A stretch of 24,900 bases of DNA from assembly GCA_035637175.1 (NCBI GenBank), contig DASPXS010000090.1:1-24900 (forward strand). The letters are read 5' to 3'. Below, in pieces: positions 14,486-21,696 of the stretch. The first letter of the stretch is position 1, and every line of letters starts with the position of its first letter. The translations under genes and the position numbers were made by a program. This stretch comes from AV2 sp035637175. GTDB taxonomy: Bacteria > Verrucomicrobiota > Verrucomicrobiia > Limisphaerales > AV2. The notes under the pieces are model-generated. The model saw only the letters and a program-made list of their open reading frames with translations, was not told the DNA's origin and did not search any database.

Positions 14486-15217
14486 ATGAAACGCACACCA
14501 CTGCTTGCACTCGCTTTCATCATCACTGTCACGCTTCCGCTCCACGCGGCGGAGGACGCGAAGAGCAACACGCTCAGCGACGCGGAAAAGACCGCAGGCT
14601 GGAAGCTGCTATTTAATGGCCGGGACTTCACCGGCTGGCACAACTTCAAACATGAAGGCGTTCGGCCCGGCTGGCAGGTGAAGGACGGCGCGCTGGCCTG
14701 CGTCGATCCTCACAATGCCGGCGATCTCGTCACCGCCGACGCCTTTGACTGGTTCGAACTGAAGTTAGACTACAACATTTCCGAGGGCGGCAACAGCGGC
14801 ATCATGTATCACGTCACCGACGAAGGCGGCGCGGCCTGGGCGACCGGGCCCGAAATTCAGCTTGAGGACAACGCGAAAGCCGCGGACCCGCAACGCTGCG
14901 GCTGGCTGTATGCGCTGTATCAGCCGCCGACGGATCCCAAGACCGGCAAGCCGATCGACGCCACCAAACCGGCCGGCCAGTGGAATCACATGCGCATCCT
15001 CATCAGCCCGGAAAAGTGCCTGCACGAAGTCAACGGTGTGAAGTATGTCGAGTATGTGCTGGGCAGCGACGATTTCAAGGAGCGCGTCGCCAAAAGCAAG
15101 TTTTCGACGATGCCGTTGTTCGCGAAGTCCAACAGCGGTTACCTCTCGCTCCAGGGCGATCACGGCCAGGTCTCCTTCCGAAACATCAAGATCCGGGCGC
15201 TGGCACCGAAGAAGTAA
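14486..15217 (+). CDS. Secreted DUF1080 (3-keto-disaccharide hydrolase domain) protein
   Basis: ATG at 14486 gives MKRTPLLALAFIITVTLPLH then AAED, a clear signal peptide with cleavage near residue 21-22; longer in-frame starts upstream would spoil it. The mature 220 residues form one DUF1080 domain (PF06439), a concanavalin-like beta-sandwich named for 3-keto-glycoside lyase/hydrolase activity. Visible landmarks are WKLLFNGRDFTGW (35-47), WQVKDGALAC, FELKLDYNISEGGNSGIMYH, a GPEIQLEDN segment, GQWNHMRI, and the closing YLSLQGDHGQVSFRNIKIR. DUF1080 genes are greatly expanded in Verrucomicrobiota and Planctomycetota. The length is normal and nothing is missing. Activity on a glycan is inferred. 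A REPIN follows at 15298. Confidence 0.92.
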   Translation: MKRTPLLALAFIITVTLPLHAAEDAKSNTLSDAEKTAGWKLLFNGRDFTGWHNFKHEGVRPGWQVKDGALACVDPHNAGDLVTADAFDWFELKLDYNISEGGNSGIMYHVTDEGGAAWATGPEIQLEDNAKAADPQRCGWLYALYQPPTDPKTGKPIDATKPAGQWNHMRILISPEKCLHEVNGVKYVEYVLGSDDFKERVAKSKFSTMPLFAKSNSGYLSLQGDHGQVSFRNIKIRALAPKK

Positions 15218-15297
15218 GGGTGCTCGGTCTTTCGCGGACCAAACAGATTGCGCCGGCCCGTGGCGCGTGGAACGCCCAGTGTGCTTGGAACCGAAAC

Positions 15298-15402
15298 GTG
15301 GCGCGGATTTCAGTCCACTTCAGGTCTCGGACCGGAGGAGGCAATGAAGGGATTGGGTTCTGTGAGTCAGCGGACGCGGAAGCGGAATAAATTTCGCGCT
15401 CC
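15298..15402. repeat. REPIN 4 (inverted REP doublet, 105 bp), 7 kb from the RAYT
   Basis: The left unit starts GTGGCGCGGATTTC at 15298 and carries a stem with one wobble and one mismatch. The right unit (about 15378-15402) has GCGGAAT-AA-ATTTCGC (one wobble) and the foot GCTCC. The total span equals REPINs 1 and 2, and the sequence before the right unit (CGGACGCGGAAGCGG) recalls REPIN 3 (CGGACGGTGAAGCGG). It lies between two convergent genes. Confidence 0.75.
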
Positions 15403-15468
15403 TCACCTGTCAAGGCGACCGAAAACAGCACGGCGATTCATCGCTCGGTTTCGGCTGAAGTTACTCGC

Positions 15469-16428
15469 TCACGGCTTTACCCACCGGAGCCGCGCGATCC
15501 GGATGCCGTCCAGCGTCGGCTTGAGCGCGGCCATGTAATAGCGGCCCTGGTGAAAGACGATCTCCGGCGCTGCAACGGGCAACGCGCCGATGCGATGGCG
15601 ATCGTCGCCGACTCCGAAGTTCAGCGGATTGGGCGAGGCATATTGAGTGTTGAGATTGTTTCGGCCGTAAAGCTGGTTTCGGAAGAGGTAGAAGAGTCCA
15701 TCCTTCTCCAACACAAACGGGCACTCGGCATCGCCGCCAAACCAATTGGTCTGTCGGGCGGCATACCCGCCGGCGGATACCATCATCGGCTCGCTCCACT
15801 GTTCGAGATCGTGAGATGTGCGGCAGAATATCGCCGACTGATACTCGGCCCCTTTCTTGTGCCCCATGTAGTAGCAGTAGTAGATATTCCCGATCTTCAG
15901 CACCATAGGATCGCGACTGTTTTCGTAGGGCCCGCTGAAGAGATCAGGTTGTCCGCGTTGATTGAGTACGCGTTGGAAGTTCTTCCCATCCTTGCTTTGG
16001 GCCAGACAAATCCGGTTCCAGTCGCCATAGACCATGAAATAGCGGTCCTTCTCCTTGAACACATAGGGCGCCTGCAATCCGCCCTTGGATTCGCCCAAAG
16101 CCGGGTCCGCTTCCATCGCAATGCCCATTGGTTTCCAATCCGGATCGGTGAGATGTCTGCCTTCCCAGCGGTAAAACAGGCGTGTGTTGCCGCCGCATTT
16201 CGTGTGGCGGATACAGGACCAGAGCTGCCAGGTGCCATCCGCTGCCCGCCAGATCGCGAAGTCCACCGGCTCCTGTTTGTCGTCGGTGTATTCGCCCAGG
16301 TCCGGGTTGCCGGCCACCGGCCACCAATCGCCGTCAATCTGCGGAACCAGGCTTCCGCCGAACAGCGTCAGGCCTCCGAACCCGATCAGGGTAAGCAGAG
16401 TGAGCCATGGCCAAACTGCAAGTGACAT
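15469..16428 (-). CDS. Five-bladed beta-propeller glycoside-hydrolase-like protein (GH32/GH43 type), membrane-anchored or secreted
   Basis: The 319-residue protein starts MSLAVWPWLTLLTLIGFGGL, a hydrophobic signal anchor. The remainder shows repeating propeller blades: VDFAIWRAADGTWQLW (55-70), LQAPYVFKEKDRYFMVYGDW (118-137), SRDPMVLKIGNIYYCYYMG (171-189), GGDAECPFVLEKDGLFYLFR (231-250) and PEIVFHQGRYYMAALK near the end. SRDP and AECP (Glu235) sit where the RDP transition-state Asp and EC acid/base Glu lie in clan GH-J, and Asp56 could be the nucleophile position. The blade phrases also resemble GH43/GH117 proteins, so the exact family is open. A role in extracellular glycan cleavage is inferred. 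ATG at 16428 is followed directly by the anchor. It converges on the DUF1080 gene. Confidence 0.82.
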   Translation of the reverse strand: MSLAVWPWLTLLTLIGFGGLTLFGGSLVPQIDGDWWPVAGNPDLGEYTDDKQEPVDFAIWRAADGTWQLWSCIRHTKCGGNTRLFYRWEGRHLTDPDWKPMGIAMEADPALGESKGGLQAPYVFKEKDRYFMVYGDWNRICLAQSKDGKNFQRVLNQRGQPDLFSGPYENSRDPMVLKIGNIYYCYYMGHKKGAEYQSAIFCRTSHDLEQWSEPMMVSAGGYAARQTNWFGGDAECPFVLEKDGLFYLFRNQLYGRNNLNTQYASPNPLNFGVGDDRHRIGALPVAAPEIVFHQGRYYMAALKPTLDGIRIARLRWVKP

Positions 16429-16518
16429 GAAGATATTCTGATCGTTCGGGCGCGATTTTCAATGCAACCTTGTCCCTTGGGTTCGATCTACAGCGGCGGT
16501 CGAATCGCCGAACGGAGT

Positions 16519-16544
16519 GCGACTGTGCCTGACAGGCCAGTCGC
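16519..16544. repeat. GC-rich hairpin upstream of the propeller-gene start
   Basis: GCGACTG-T-GCCTG-A-CAGGC-CAGTCGC folds into a stem of 12 pairs with one bulged T and a single-base centre. It lies about 90 bp upstream of the minus-strand gene starting at 16428. The 622 bp from 16429 to 17050 holds this hairpin, the PQQ-propeller relic and about 160 bp in front of the TerC gene in which I see nothing else. Confidence 0.5.
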
Positions 16545-16635
16545 AGCAGCTTTGCCAAGGATGACGCGTGGGAATGAATTCCGTGCCACCGTGCGTGCGG
16601 ACGTGCTGCGGCCGGGTCTCCGACCACAGCCGCGG

Positions 16636-16892
16636 AAGTGGAAGGATGGCCGCTACGGCCACGGCCAACTCATGCTGTGGATGATTTGTTGCTGGTGCAA
16701 ACCGAGCCTGGCCCCGTCGCGCTCGTCGAGGCGAATCCCACCGCGTATCGCGAAGTGGCGAAGCTCGCCGCGCTCCATTGGAAGACCTGGAACAACAACC
16801 CGGCCCTCGCGGGAGACATTCTGCTTCTCCGCAACGACCAGGAAATGGTCTGCTATAAACTGTCGAAATGCGTTTTGCGCGCCGCCAACTGA
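16636..16892 (+). pseudogene. C-terminal relic of a PQQ-like beta-propeller protein, frameshifted
   Basis: The first frame reads KWKDGRYGHGQLML from 16636, the penultimate motif of BamB/PQQ-propeller-type secreted proteins common in this phylum. The frame breaks near 16677. Adding one G there (CTG GTG GAT GAT) restores VDDLLLVQTEPGPVALVEAN, followed by ALHWKTWNNNPALAGDILLL and RNDQEMVCYKL, the usual C-terminus, ending at TGA 16890-16892. Everything upstream of the WKDGRYGHG segment is unrelated, so about 300 or more N-terminal residues are missing. It is a dead fragment. Confidence 0.82.
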
Positions 16893-17050
16893 GGACGCTC
16901 GGCGTCGGCAGGGTTGACCTGCAGCGTGACGCGGCGCTCCGCGAGTTCACTATGGCTTCGCTTCGAGGTTCGAAGCACTTCCGGCAATGCCGATTGCCGC
17001 AGGAATGATAACTCTTGCGACGGAGTTCCGTTTCCACAACATTGCCGCCC

Positions 17051-17812
17051 ATGGACTGGCTCGCGAATCCCGAAATCTGGATCAGTTTGCTCACGCTCAC
17101 CGCGCTCGAAATTATCCTGGGCATCGACAACATCGTGTTCATCTCGATCCTGGCCGGGAAATTGCCGCCGGAACAGCAGGCCAAGGCGCGGCAAACCGGT
17201 TTGAGCCTGGCGCTCGTCACGCGGGTGTTGCTCCTTTGCGGACTGGCCTGGATGGTCAAGCTCACCGCACCGTTGTTCCACGTTCCGGTGTTCGGACTGT
17301 TGCCGCAGCCGCATCCGGTGTCGGGCCGCGATTTGATTCTCCTGGGCGGCGGACTGTTTCTGCTCTGGAAAAGCACCCGTGAAATTCACGAGAAACTCGA
17401 AGGGGAAGACGGCGCGGTCACCAGTCGGCTGGCGCCAAACTTTGTCAGCGTCGTTGTCCAGATCCTGCTGCTCGACATCGTCTTCTCGCTCGACTCGGTC
17501 ATCACCGCGGTCGGCATGGCGCGGCAGCTCGGGGTCATGGTTGCGGCGGTCATCATTGCGCTGGTGTTCATGCTGATCTTCTCGGGCCGCATCAGCGATT
17601 TCATTCACAAGCATCCGACACTGAAAATGCTCGCCTTGAGTTTCCTGTTGCTGATCGGCTGCGCCCTGGTGGCCGAAGGATTCCACAAGGAAATCCCCAA
17701 AGGCTACATCTACTTCGCGATGGCGTTTTCCGTGGGGGTGGAAAGCTTGAATCTCCGTGTCCGCGCGAAACAAGCCGCCACCCGGGTCGAACTGCGCCAA
17801 CCTTACCGCTGA
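17051..17812 (+). CDS. TerC-family integral membrane protein
   Basis: The 253-residue protein has about seven hydrophobic helices. It carries the family's two acidic intramembrane repeats: ALEIILGIDNIVFISILAG (18-36, Asp26) and, in the second half, LLDIVFSLDSVITAVGMA. A basic loop follows the third helix (WKSTREIHEKLEGEDG). This matches the TerC/YoaE/YgdQ group, linked to metal-ion efflux (Mn in several bacteria) and tellurite phenotypes; manganese export would be the best guess. ATG at 17051 (MDWLANPEIWIS) is the family-typical start; a longer in-frame start at 17015 adds twelve unlikely residues. No CBS domains are attached. It is a single gene, and a palindrome lies 33 bp after its stop. 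Confidence 0.93.
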   Translation: MDWLANPEIWISLLTLTALEIILGIDNIVFISILAGKLPPEQQAKARQTGLSLALVTRVLLLCGLAWMVKLTAPLFHVPVFGLLPQPHPVSGRDLILLGGGLFLLWKSTREIHEKLEGEDGAVTSRLAPNFVSVVVQILLLDIVFSLDSVITAVGMARQLGVMVAAVIIALVFMLIFSGRISDFIHKHPTLKMLALSFLLLIGCALVAEGFHKEIPKGYIYFAMAFSVGVESLNLRVRAKQAATRVELRQPYR

Positions 17813-17844
17813 CGCCGGATGTTCGATGCTCGGCAACCACGACG

Positions 17845-17872
17845 GAAATTTTGAACGTACGTTCAAATTTTC
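17845..17872. promoter_or_regulatory. 28 bp near-perfect palindrome, candidate operator
   Basis: Fourteen bases on each side of the centre (17858/17859) are complementary with a single mismatch; the core TTTGAACGTACGTTCAAA is perfect over 18 bp. It has no loop, so it suits a dimeric DNA-binding protein better than a terminator. Its size and GAACGTACGTTC symmetry resemble TetR-type operators. It lies about 80 bp before the glycosidase-like gene at 17951 and 33 bp after the TerC gene. No regulator gene is adjacent. Confidence 0.6.
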
Positions 17873-17950
17873 GGTAGCCGACACATGGTTCATGGCAAAG
17901 GCGCGCTTGCCTGTTCCGGGCGAATGTCCTACCCTCGCCGCATAACCGTC

Positions 17951-19108
17951 ATGGGACCGCGCCTCCGACGCCCGTTGTTTACGGGCCAAAAATTGCTGTC
18001 AGTTGCCGTCGCGCTTCTCGCCATGTCGCCTTGCCGGCGGAGCGGCCAGGCGGACGGGGCGCCTTCGCAAAAAACCACCGTCACCATCGTTGGCGACGAA
18101 TTTCACATCAACGGCCGGCCAACTTATGCCGGTCGCGTCTGGCGCGGGCACAGCATCCAGGGGCTGCTGTTGAACGCGCGGATGGTCCAGGGAATTTTCG
18201 ACGACCGCAATCCGGCCACCGCGAACCAGTGGGCTTACCCGGACACGGGCAAATGGGACGCGGAACGGAACACGCGCGAGTTCATTGCCGCGATGCCGGA
18301 ATGGCGCCGGCACGGCCTGCTCGCGTTCACCATCAATTTGCAGGGCGGGTCGCCGCAGGGTTACTCGAAGGAACAGCCGTGGCACAATTCCGCCATTGAA
18401 GCGGACGGTTCGTTGCGGGCGGATTATCTGAATCGGCTTGGGCGCATTCTCGACCAGGCGGACGAACTCGGCCTGGCCGTCATCCTCGGCTGCTTCTATT
18501 TCGGTCAGGACGAACGGTTGCGCGATGAAACGGCAGTGATTCGCGCGACGGACAACGCAACGAACTGGTTGCTCGACCGCGGTTATCGCCACGTGCTCGT
18601 CGAAATCAACAACGAATGCAACGTGCGTTACGACCACGCTATTTTGCAGCCGGACCGCGTCCACGAACTGATCGAGCGCGTCCAACGGACCACGCGGAAC
18701 GGGCGGCGTCTGCTGGTCAGCACATCCTATGGCGGCGGGACCGTTCCGGGGGAAAACGTCGCTCGCGTCGCGGATTTTCTGTTGCTGCACGGGAACGGAG
18801 TTTCCGAGCCGGACCGCCTTTCCGCCCTGGCGCGCCGGTGCCGGCAGGTTCCCGGCTACCACGGCCAGCCGATTCTGTTCAACGAGGACGACCACTTCGA
18901 TTTCGACAAGCCGAAGAACCATTTCAGCGCGGCCATCAGCGAGCACGCGTCGTGGGGTTACTTTGATTACCGGCTGAAAGGCGAAAAGTTCGACGACGGC
19001 TACCAGAGTGTCCCGGTCAATTGGGGCCTGAGTTCGGACCGCAAGCGCGCATTTTTCAAGTTGCTTCGTGAAATCACGGGGGCAGACTCACCGCAGCAAT
19101 CACCCTAG
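17951..19108 (+). CDS. Secreted GH-A-clan-like glycosidase (putative cellulase-fold protein)
   Basis: With ATG at 17951 the product is 385 residues starting with a basic, hydrophobic leader (MGPRLRRPLFTGQKLLSVAV then ALLAMSP), a likely signal peptide; starts at 17885 or 17924 are possible but less signal-like. The mature protein begins VTIVGDEFHINGRPTYAGR, the usual strand before a (beta/alpha)8 hydrolase. The clan GH-A catalytic pair is visible: HVLVEINNECN (Glu222, acid/base at strand 4) and QPILFNEDDHF (Glu312, nucleophile at strand 7). VILGCFYFGQDER (strand 3) and WGYFDYRLKG (strand 8) fit the barrel. The substrate is unknown, probably a beta-glycan. It lies 6 bp upstream of the DUF4380 gene, so they are almost certainly co-transcribed, and a candidate operator lies upstream. 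Confidence 0.85.
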   Translation: MGPRLRRPLFTGQKLLSVAVALLAMSPCRRSGQADGAPSQKTTVTIVGDEFHINGRPTYAGRVWRGHSIQGLLLNARMVQGIFDDRNPATANQWAYPDTGKWDAERNTREFIAAMPEWRRHGLLAFTINLQGGSPQGYSKEQPWHNSAIEADGSLRADYLNRLGRILDQADELGLAVILGCFYFGQDERLRDETAVIRATDNATNWLLDRGYRHVLVEINNECNVRYDHAILQPDRVHELIERVQRTTRNGRRLLVSTSYGGGTVPGENVARVADFLLLHGNGVSEPDRLSALARRCRQVPGYHGQPILFNEDDHFDFDKPKNHFSAAISEHASWGYFDYRLKGEKFDDGYQSVPVNWGLSSDRKRAFFKLLREITGADSPQQSP

Positions 19109-19114
19109 AACGTT

Positions 19115-20137
19115 ATGAACAAGGTCAGAAAAACCATCACCACCGGAATCCTCCCGCTCTGGCTCGCCGCACTGGGCGTGGCGCGGTGCGGGTCCGTTGC
19201 GCAGGCAAGCGAACATCCGCCGCCGTTCGACCCGGTCGGCTTTCTCATTCGCACCAATTATCACGGGTGGACCAATTCACTCCTCATCAGCAACGGCCGC
19301 GTGGAGGCGATTGTCGTCCCGGCGATCGGTCGGGTGATGCAATTCCGCCTCACGGGAGACGAGGACGGGCCCTTCTGGGAGAATCGGCAACTGGATGGCA
19401 AAACGCCCGACCCCGATTCCACGGAATGGGGCAACTTCGGCGGCGACAAATCCTGGCCGGCCCCCCAGACGGATTGGGATAAGGTGACACCGCGCGCCTG
19501 GCCGCCGCCGGTGGCGTTCGATTCGATGCCGGTTGAGGCGCGTGTGGACGGATTCGTGGTGACACTGGTTTCCGCGGTGGATCCGCATTACGGCATTCGC
19601 GCCTATCGCCGGATCGAACTCGACCTCGACCGGCCGGTCATGACCGTCACCACCACCTACGAAAAAGTCAGCGGGCAACCGCTCAAGGTCGCCGTGTGGG
19701 TCATCACGCAGTTGAAGGATCCGGCCGTCGCCTGCGCCAGTCTGCCGGAATTCGAGCGGATCCGGGAAGGTTACTACCGCCAATCGGACGAGCTGCCAGT
19801 CAATTTGAGAGTGGACAACGGACTGCTCTCGCTCACGCGCGATCCCAAGGCGGCGCACAAGATAGGAACGGACGCCACCGGGCTGATCTGGGTGGGCGAA
19901 GCAACGGTGCTGAAGATCGACGCGCCCTATCGCATTCTCGGTGACTATCCTGACAACGGGTGCAGCGCGGAAATCTACACCAATCCCGATCCGTTGGCCT
20001 ACGTAGAGCTCGAAATGCTGGGTACGTTGAGGAAAATGATCGTCGGCGACAAAGTCAGGCACTCGTCCACTTACACGCTGCTTCGTCGGACTGAGGTCGA
20101 TCCCGAGCTCGAAGTGCGCAAATTGATTAGTCGCTGA
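19115..20137 (+). CDS. Secreted DUF4380 family protein (galactose-mutarotase-like fold)
   Basis: The 340-residue product starts MNKVRKTITTGILPLWLAAL followed by VAQASEHPP, a signal peptide with cleavage near residue 32. The body shows the DUF4380 pattern: NYHGWTNSLLISNGRVEAIV, VPAIGRVMQFRLTG, PFWENRQLDGK, then WGNFGGDKSWPAPQ, and later HYGIRAYRRIELD and SCSAEIYTNPDPLAYVELE-like text (here NGCSAEIYTNPDPLAYVE). These proteins resemble the beta-supersandwich of aldose epimerases; the GGDKSWPAPQ segment is the family hallmark. A role in binding or modifying sugars outside the cytoplasm is inferred from the fold and the adjacent GH-A-like gene, whose stop is only 6 bp upstream. The gene looks intact. 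Confidence 0.85.
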   Translation: MNKVRKTITTGILPLWLAALGVARCGSVAQASEHPPPFDPVGFLIRTNYHGWTNSLLISNGRVEAIVVPAIGRVMQFRLTGDEDGPFWENRQLDGKTPDPDSTEWGNFGGDKSWPAPQTDWDKVTPRAWPPPVAFDSMPVEARVDGFVVTLVSAVDPHYGIRAYRRIELDLDRPVMTVTTTYEKVSGQPLKVAVWVITQLKDPAVACASLPEFERIREGYYRQSDELPVNLRVDNGLLSLTRDPKAAHKIGTDATGLIWVGEATVLKIDAPYRILGDYPDNGCSAEIYTNPDPLAYVELEMLGTLRKMIVGDKVRHSSTYTLLRRTEVDPELEVRKLISR

Positions 20138-20165
20138 TAAGCTGCACTTTTCCCCCTCACACCTG

Positions 20166-20186
20166 CCCTCTCCCCAAGGGAGAGGG
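20166..20186. repeat. CCCTCTCCC hairpin repeat after the DUF4380 gene
   Basis: CCCTCTCCC-CAA-GGGAGAGGG forms a nine-pair stem 28 bp after the stop at 20137. A further CCCTCTCCC at 20248-20256 and a GCGGC-TTTC-GCCGC hairpin preceded by GAGC (20216-20232) follow. The first hairpin may double as a terminator, though no T-run follows. A related, longer element lies at 22746. Confidence 0.7.
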
Positions 20187-20359
20187 TGAACCGCACTCCA
20201 GTTTTTGGAAGATTCGAGCGCGGCTTTCGCCGCACAGGCGTGAAATACCCTCTCCCTGAGGAAGCTGGACAAGGCGAGTGGGAAGCAACCGTCCGACCGC
20301 CGGTTCAGGTGCGACGCGCATTTGCTTTTGGTCGCCCGCCGCACAAGATTGGGCGCGAC

Positions 20360-21691
20360 ATGGAAACCAAACACATCGTCGTCCTGGGGGCGGGCTTCGG
20401 CGGGCTGACGTTTTGCCAGGCGTTCAACCATCCTCAGGCGCGCGTCACGCTGGTGGATCGCCAGAACCATCATCTTTTTCAACCGTTGCTCTATCAGGTG
20501 GCGACCGCGGGCCTCTCCGCGCCGGAGATCGCGCAGCCCATCCGTTCGATCCTGTCCGGCCGGCCCGCCGTCACGGTGTTGCTCGACCACGTGGTGGACT
20601 TCAATCTCGCGGAGAAGAAGGTTTTGCTCGAAAAGAACACCTTGGCCTACGACTACCTGGTGCTGGCGCTGGGCGGCGTGACGAGTTATTTCGGACATCC
20701 GGAATGGGATCGGTTCGCGCCCGGACTGAAATCGCTCGACGACGCCCTGCGCATCCGCCGGCGTGTTCTGCTGGCGTTCGAACAGGCGGAGAACGAAGCC
20801 AGTCCGGCGGCGCACGATCGGCTCATGACCATGGTGGTGGTGGGCGGCGGGCCCACTGGCGTGGAGCTGGCCGGCGCATTCGCCGAACTGGCGCGGCACG
20901 TATTGAAGAGCGATTTCCGCCGCATTGATCCGACCCAGGCGCGGATTGTCTTGATCGAAGCCGCGCCGCGGATTCTGGCGCACCTGCCGGCGGAGCTATC
21001 CGCGCGCGCGCAGCGTCAGCTTGGGGCGAAGGGTGTCGAAGTGCGCACCGGCGCCAAAGTCAGGAACCTCAGCCAAGGTCGTGTTGAACTGGAGAACGGC
21101 CAGACCATCGAAGCGGAGAACATTATCTGGGCCGCCGGCGTGTCGGCGAGCCCGCTGACGCAAAAACTGGGTGTGGAACTGGACCGCGCCGGGCGCGTCA
21201 AGGTCAAACCGGACCTGAGTCTGCCCGATCATCCGGAGGTGTTCGCCATCGGCGACATGGCGCTGGTGCTCGACGGGGAAGGCAAGCCGGTGCCTGGCGT
21301 GTCGCCTGCCGCCATGCAAATGGCGCGACACGTCGCTCGCATCGTCAGGGAAGAATTGGAACGGGGGCGCGAGCGCGCCGCCCGCCCGCCGTTCAAGTAT
21401 TGGGACAAAGGCACGATGGCGACCATCGGCCGCTCGGCTGCTGTGGCGAAAATCGGCAGGCTCGAATTCAATGGATTTCTTGCGTGGCTCGCCTGGCTTT
21501 TCATTCACCTGATCTTTCTGATTGGATTTCGCAACAAACTGGCCGTGCTCCTTCAGTGGACCTACTCCTATTTCGCCTACAAACGCGGCGCGCGGATTGT
21601 GACCGGCCTCCCGGAAGAAAAAGAAACCTTCCGCGACGCCGAGAATCCACCGGCGGTCAGTTCGACTCCCGGAGACAAAAGACCGACGTGA
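20360..21691 (+). CDS. ndh: Type II NADH dehydrogenase (NDH-2)
   Basis: NDH-2 is a single-subunit, non-pumping flavoenzyme that passes electrons from NADH to membrane quinones. The 443-residue protein has the FAD dinucleotide motif VVLGAGFGG (7-15), the NAD motif VVVGGGPTGVELAGAFAEL (159-177), IIWAAGV (255-261), FAIGDMA (295-301) and the quinone-site AMQMARHVA near 318-327. After KYWDKGTMATIGR comes the C-terminal membrane segment FLAWLAWLFIHLIFLIGFRN (373-392) followed by YFAYKRGARI, a standard NDH-2 ending. ATG at 20360 starts METKHIVVLG; upstream in-frame codons lie in repeat DNA and are rejected. The stop is 5 bp from that of the convergent prepilin-like gene. A scrap of its 3' end recurs at 22631. 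Confidence 0.96.
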   Translation: METKHIVVLGAGFGGLTFCQAFNHPQARVTLVDRQNHHLFQPLLYQVATAGLSAPEIAQPIRSILSGRPAVTVLLDHVVDFNLAEKKVLLEKNTLAYDYLVLALGGVTSYFGHPEWDRFAPGLKSLDDALRIRRRVLLAFEQAENEASPAAHDRLMTMVVVGGGPTGVELAGAFAELARHVLKSDFRRIDPTQARIVLIEAAPRILAHLPAELSARAQRQLGAKGVEVRTGAKVRNLSQGRVELENGQTIEAENIIWAAGVSASPLTQKLGVELDRAGRVKVKPDLSLPDHPEVFAIGDMALVLDGEGKPVPGVSPAAMQMARHVARIVREELERGRERAARPPFKYWDKGTMATIGRSAAVAKIGRLEFNGFLAWLAWLFIHLIFLIGFRNKLAVLLQWTYSYFAYKRGARIVTGLPEEKETFRDAENPPAVSSTPGDKRPT

Positions 21692-21696
21692 GGCGA

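Noticed and set aside
16853..17989. 378-codon minus frame opposite the TerC gene
   Set aside because: His/Arg/Gln-rich shadow of a hydrophobic membrane protein; it also crosses the candidate operator and the PQQ relic.
19277..20983. 568-codon minus frame opposite the DUF4380 and ndh genes
   Set aside because: It spans two recognised plus-strand genes and the repeat between them; long only because of GC bias.
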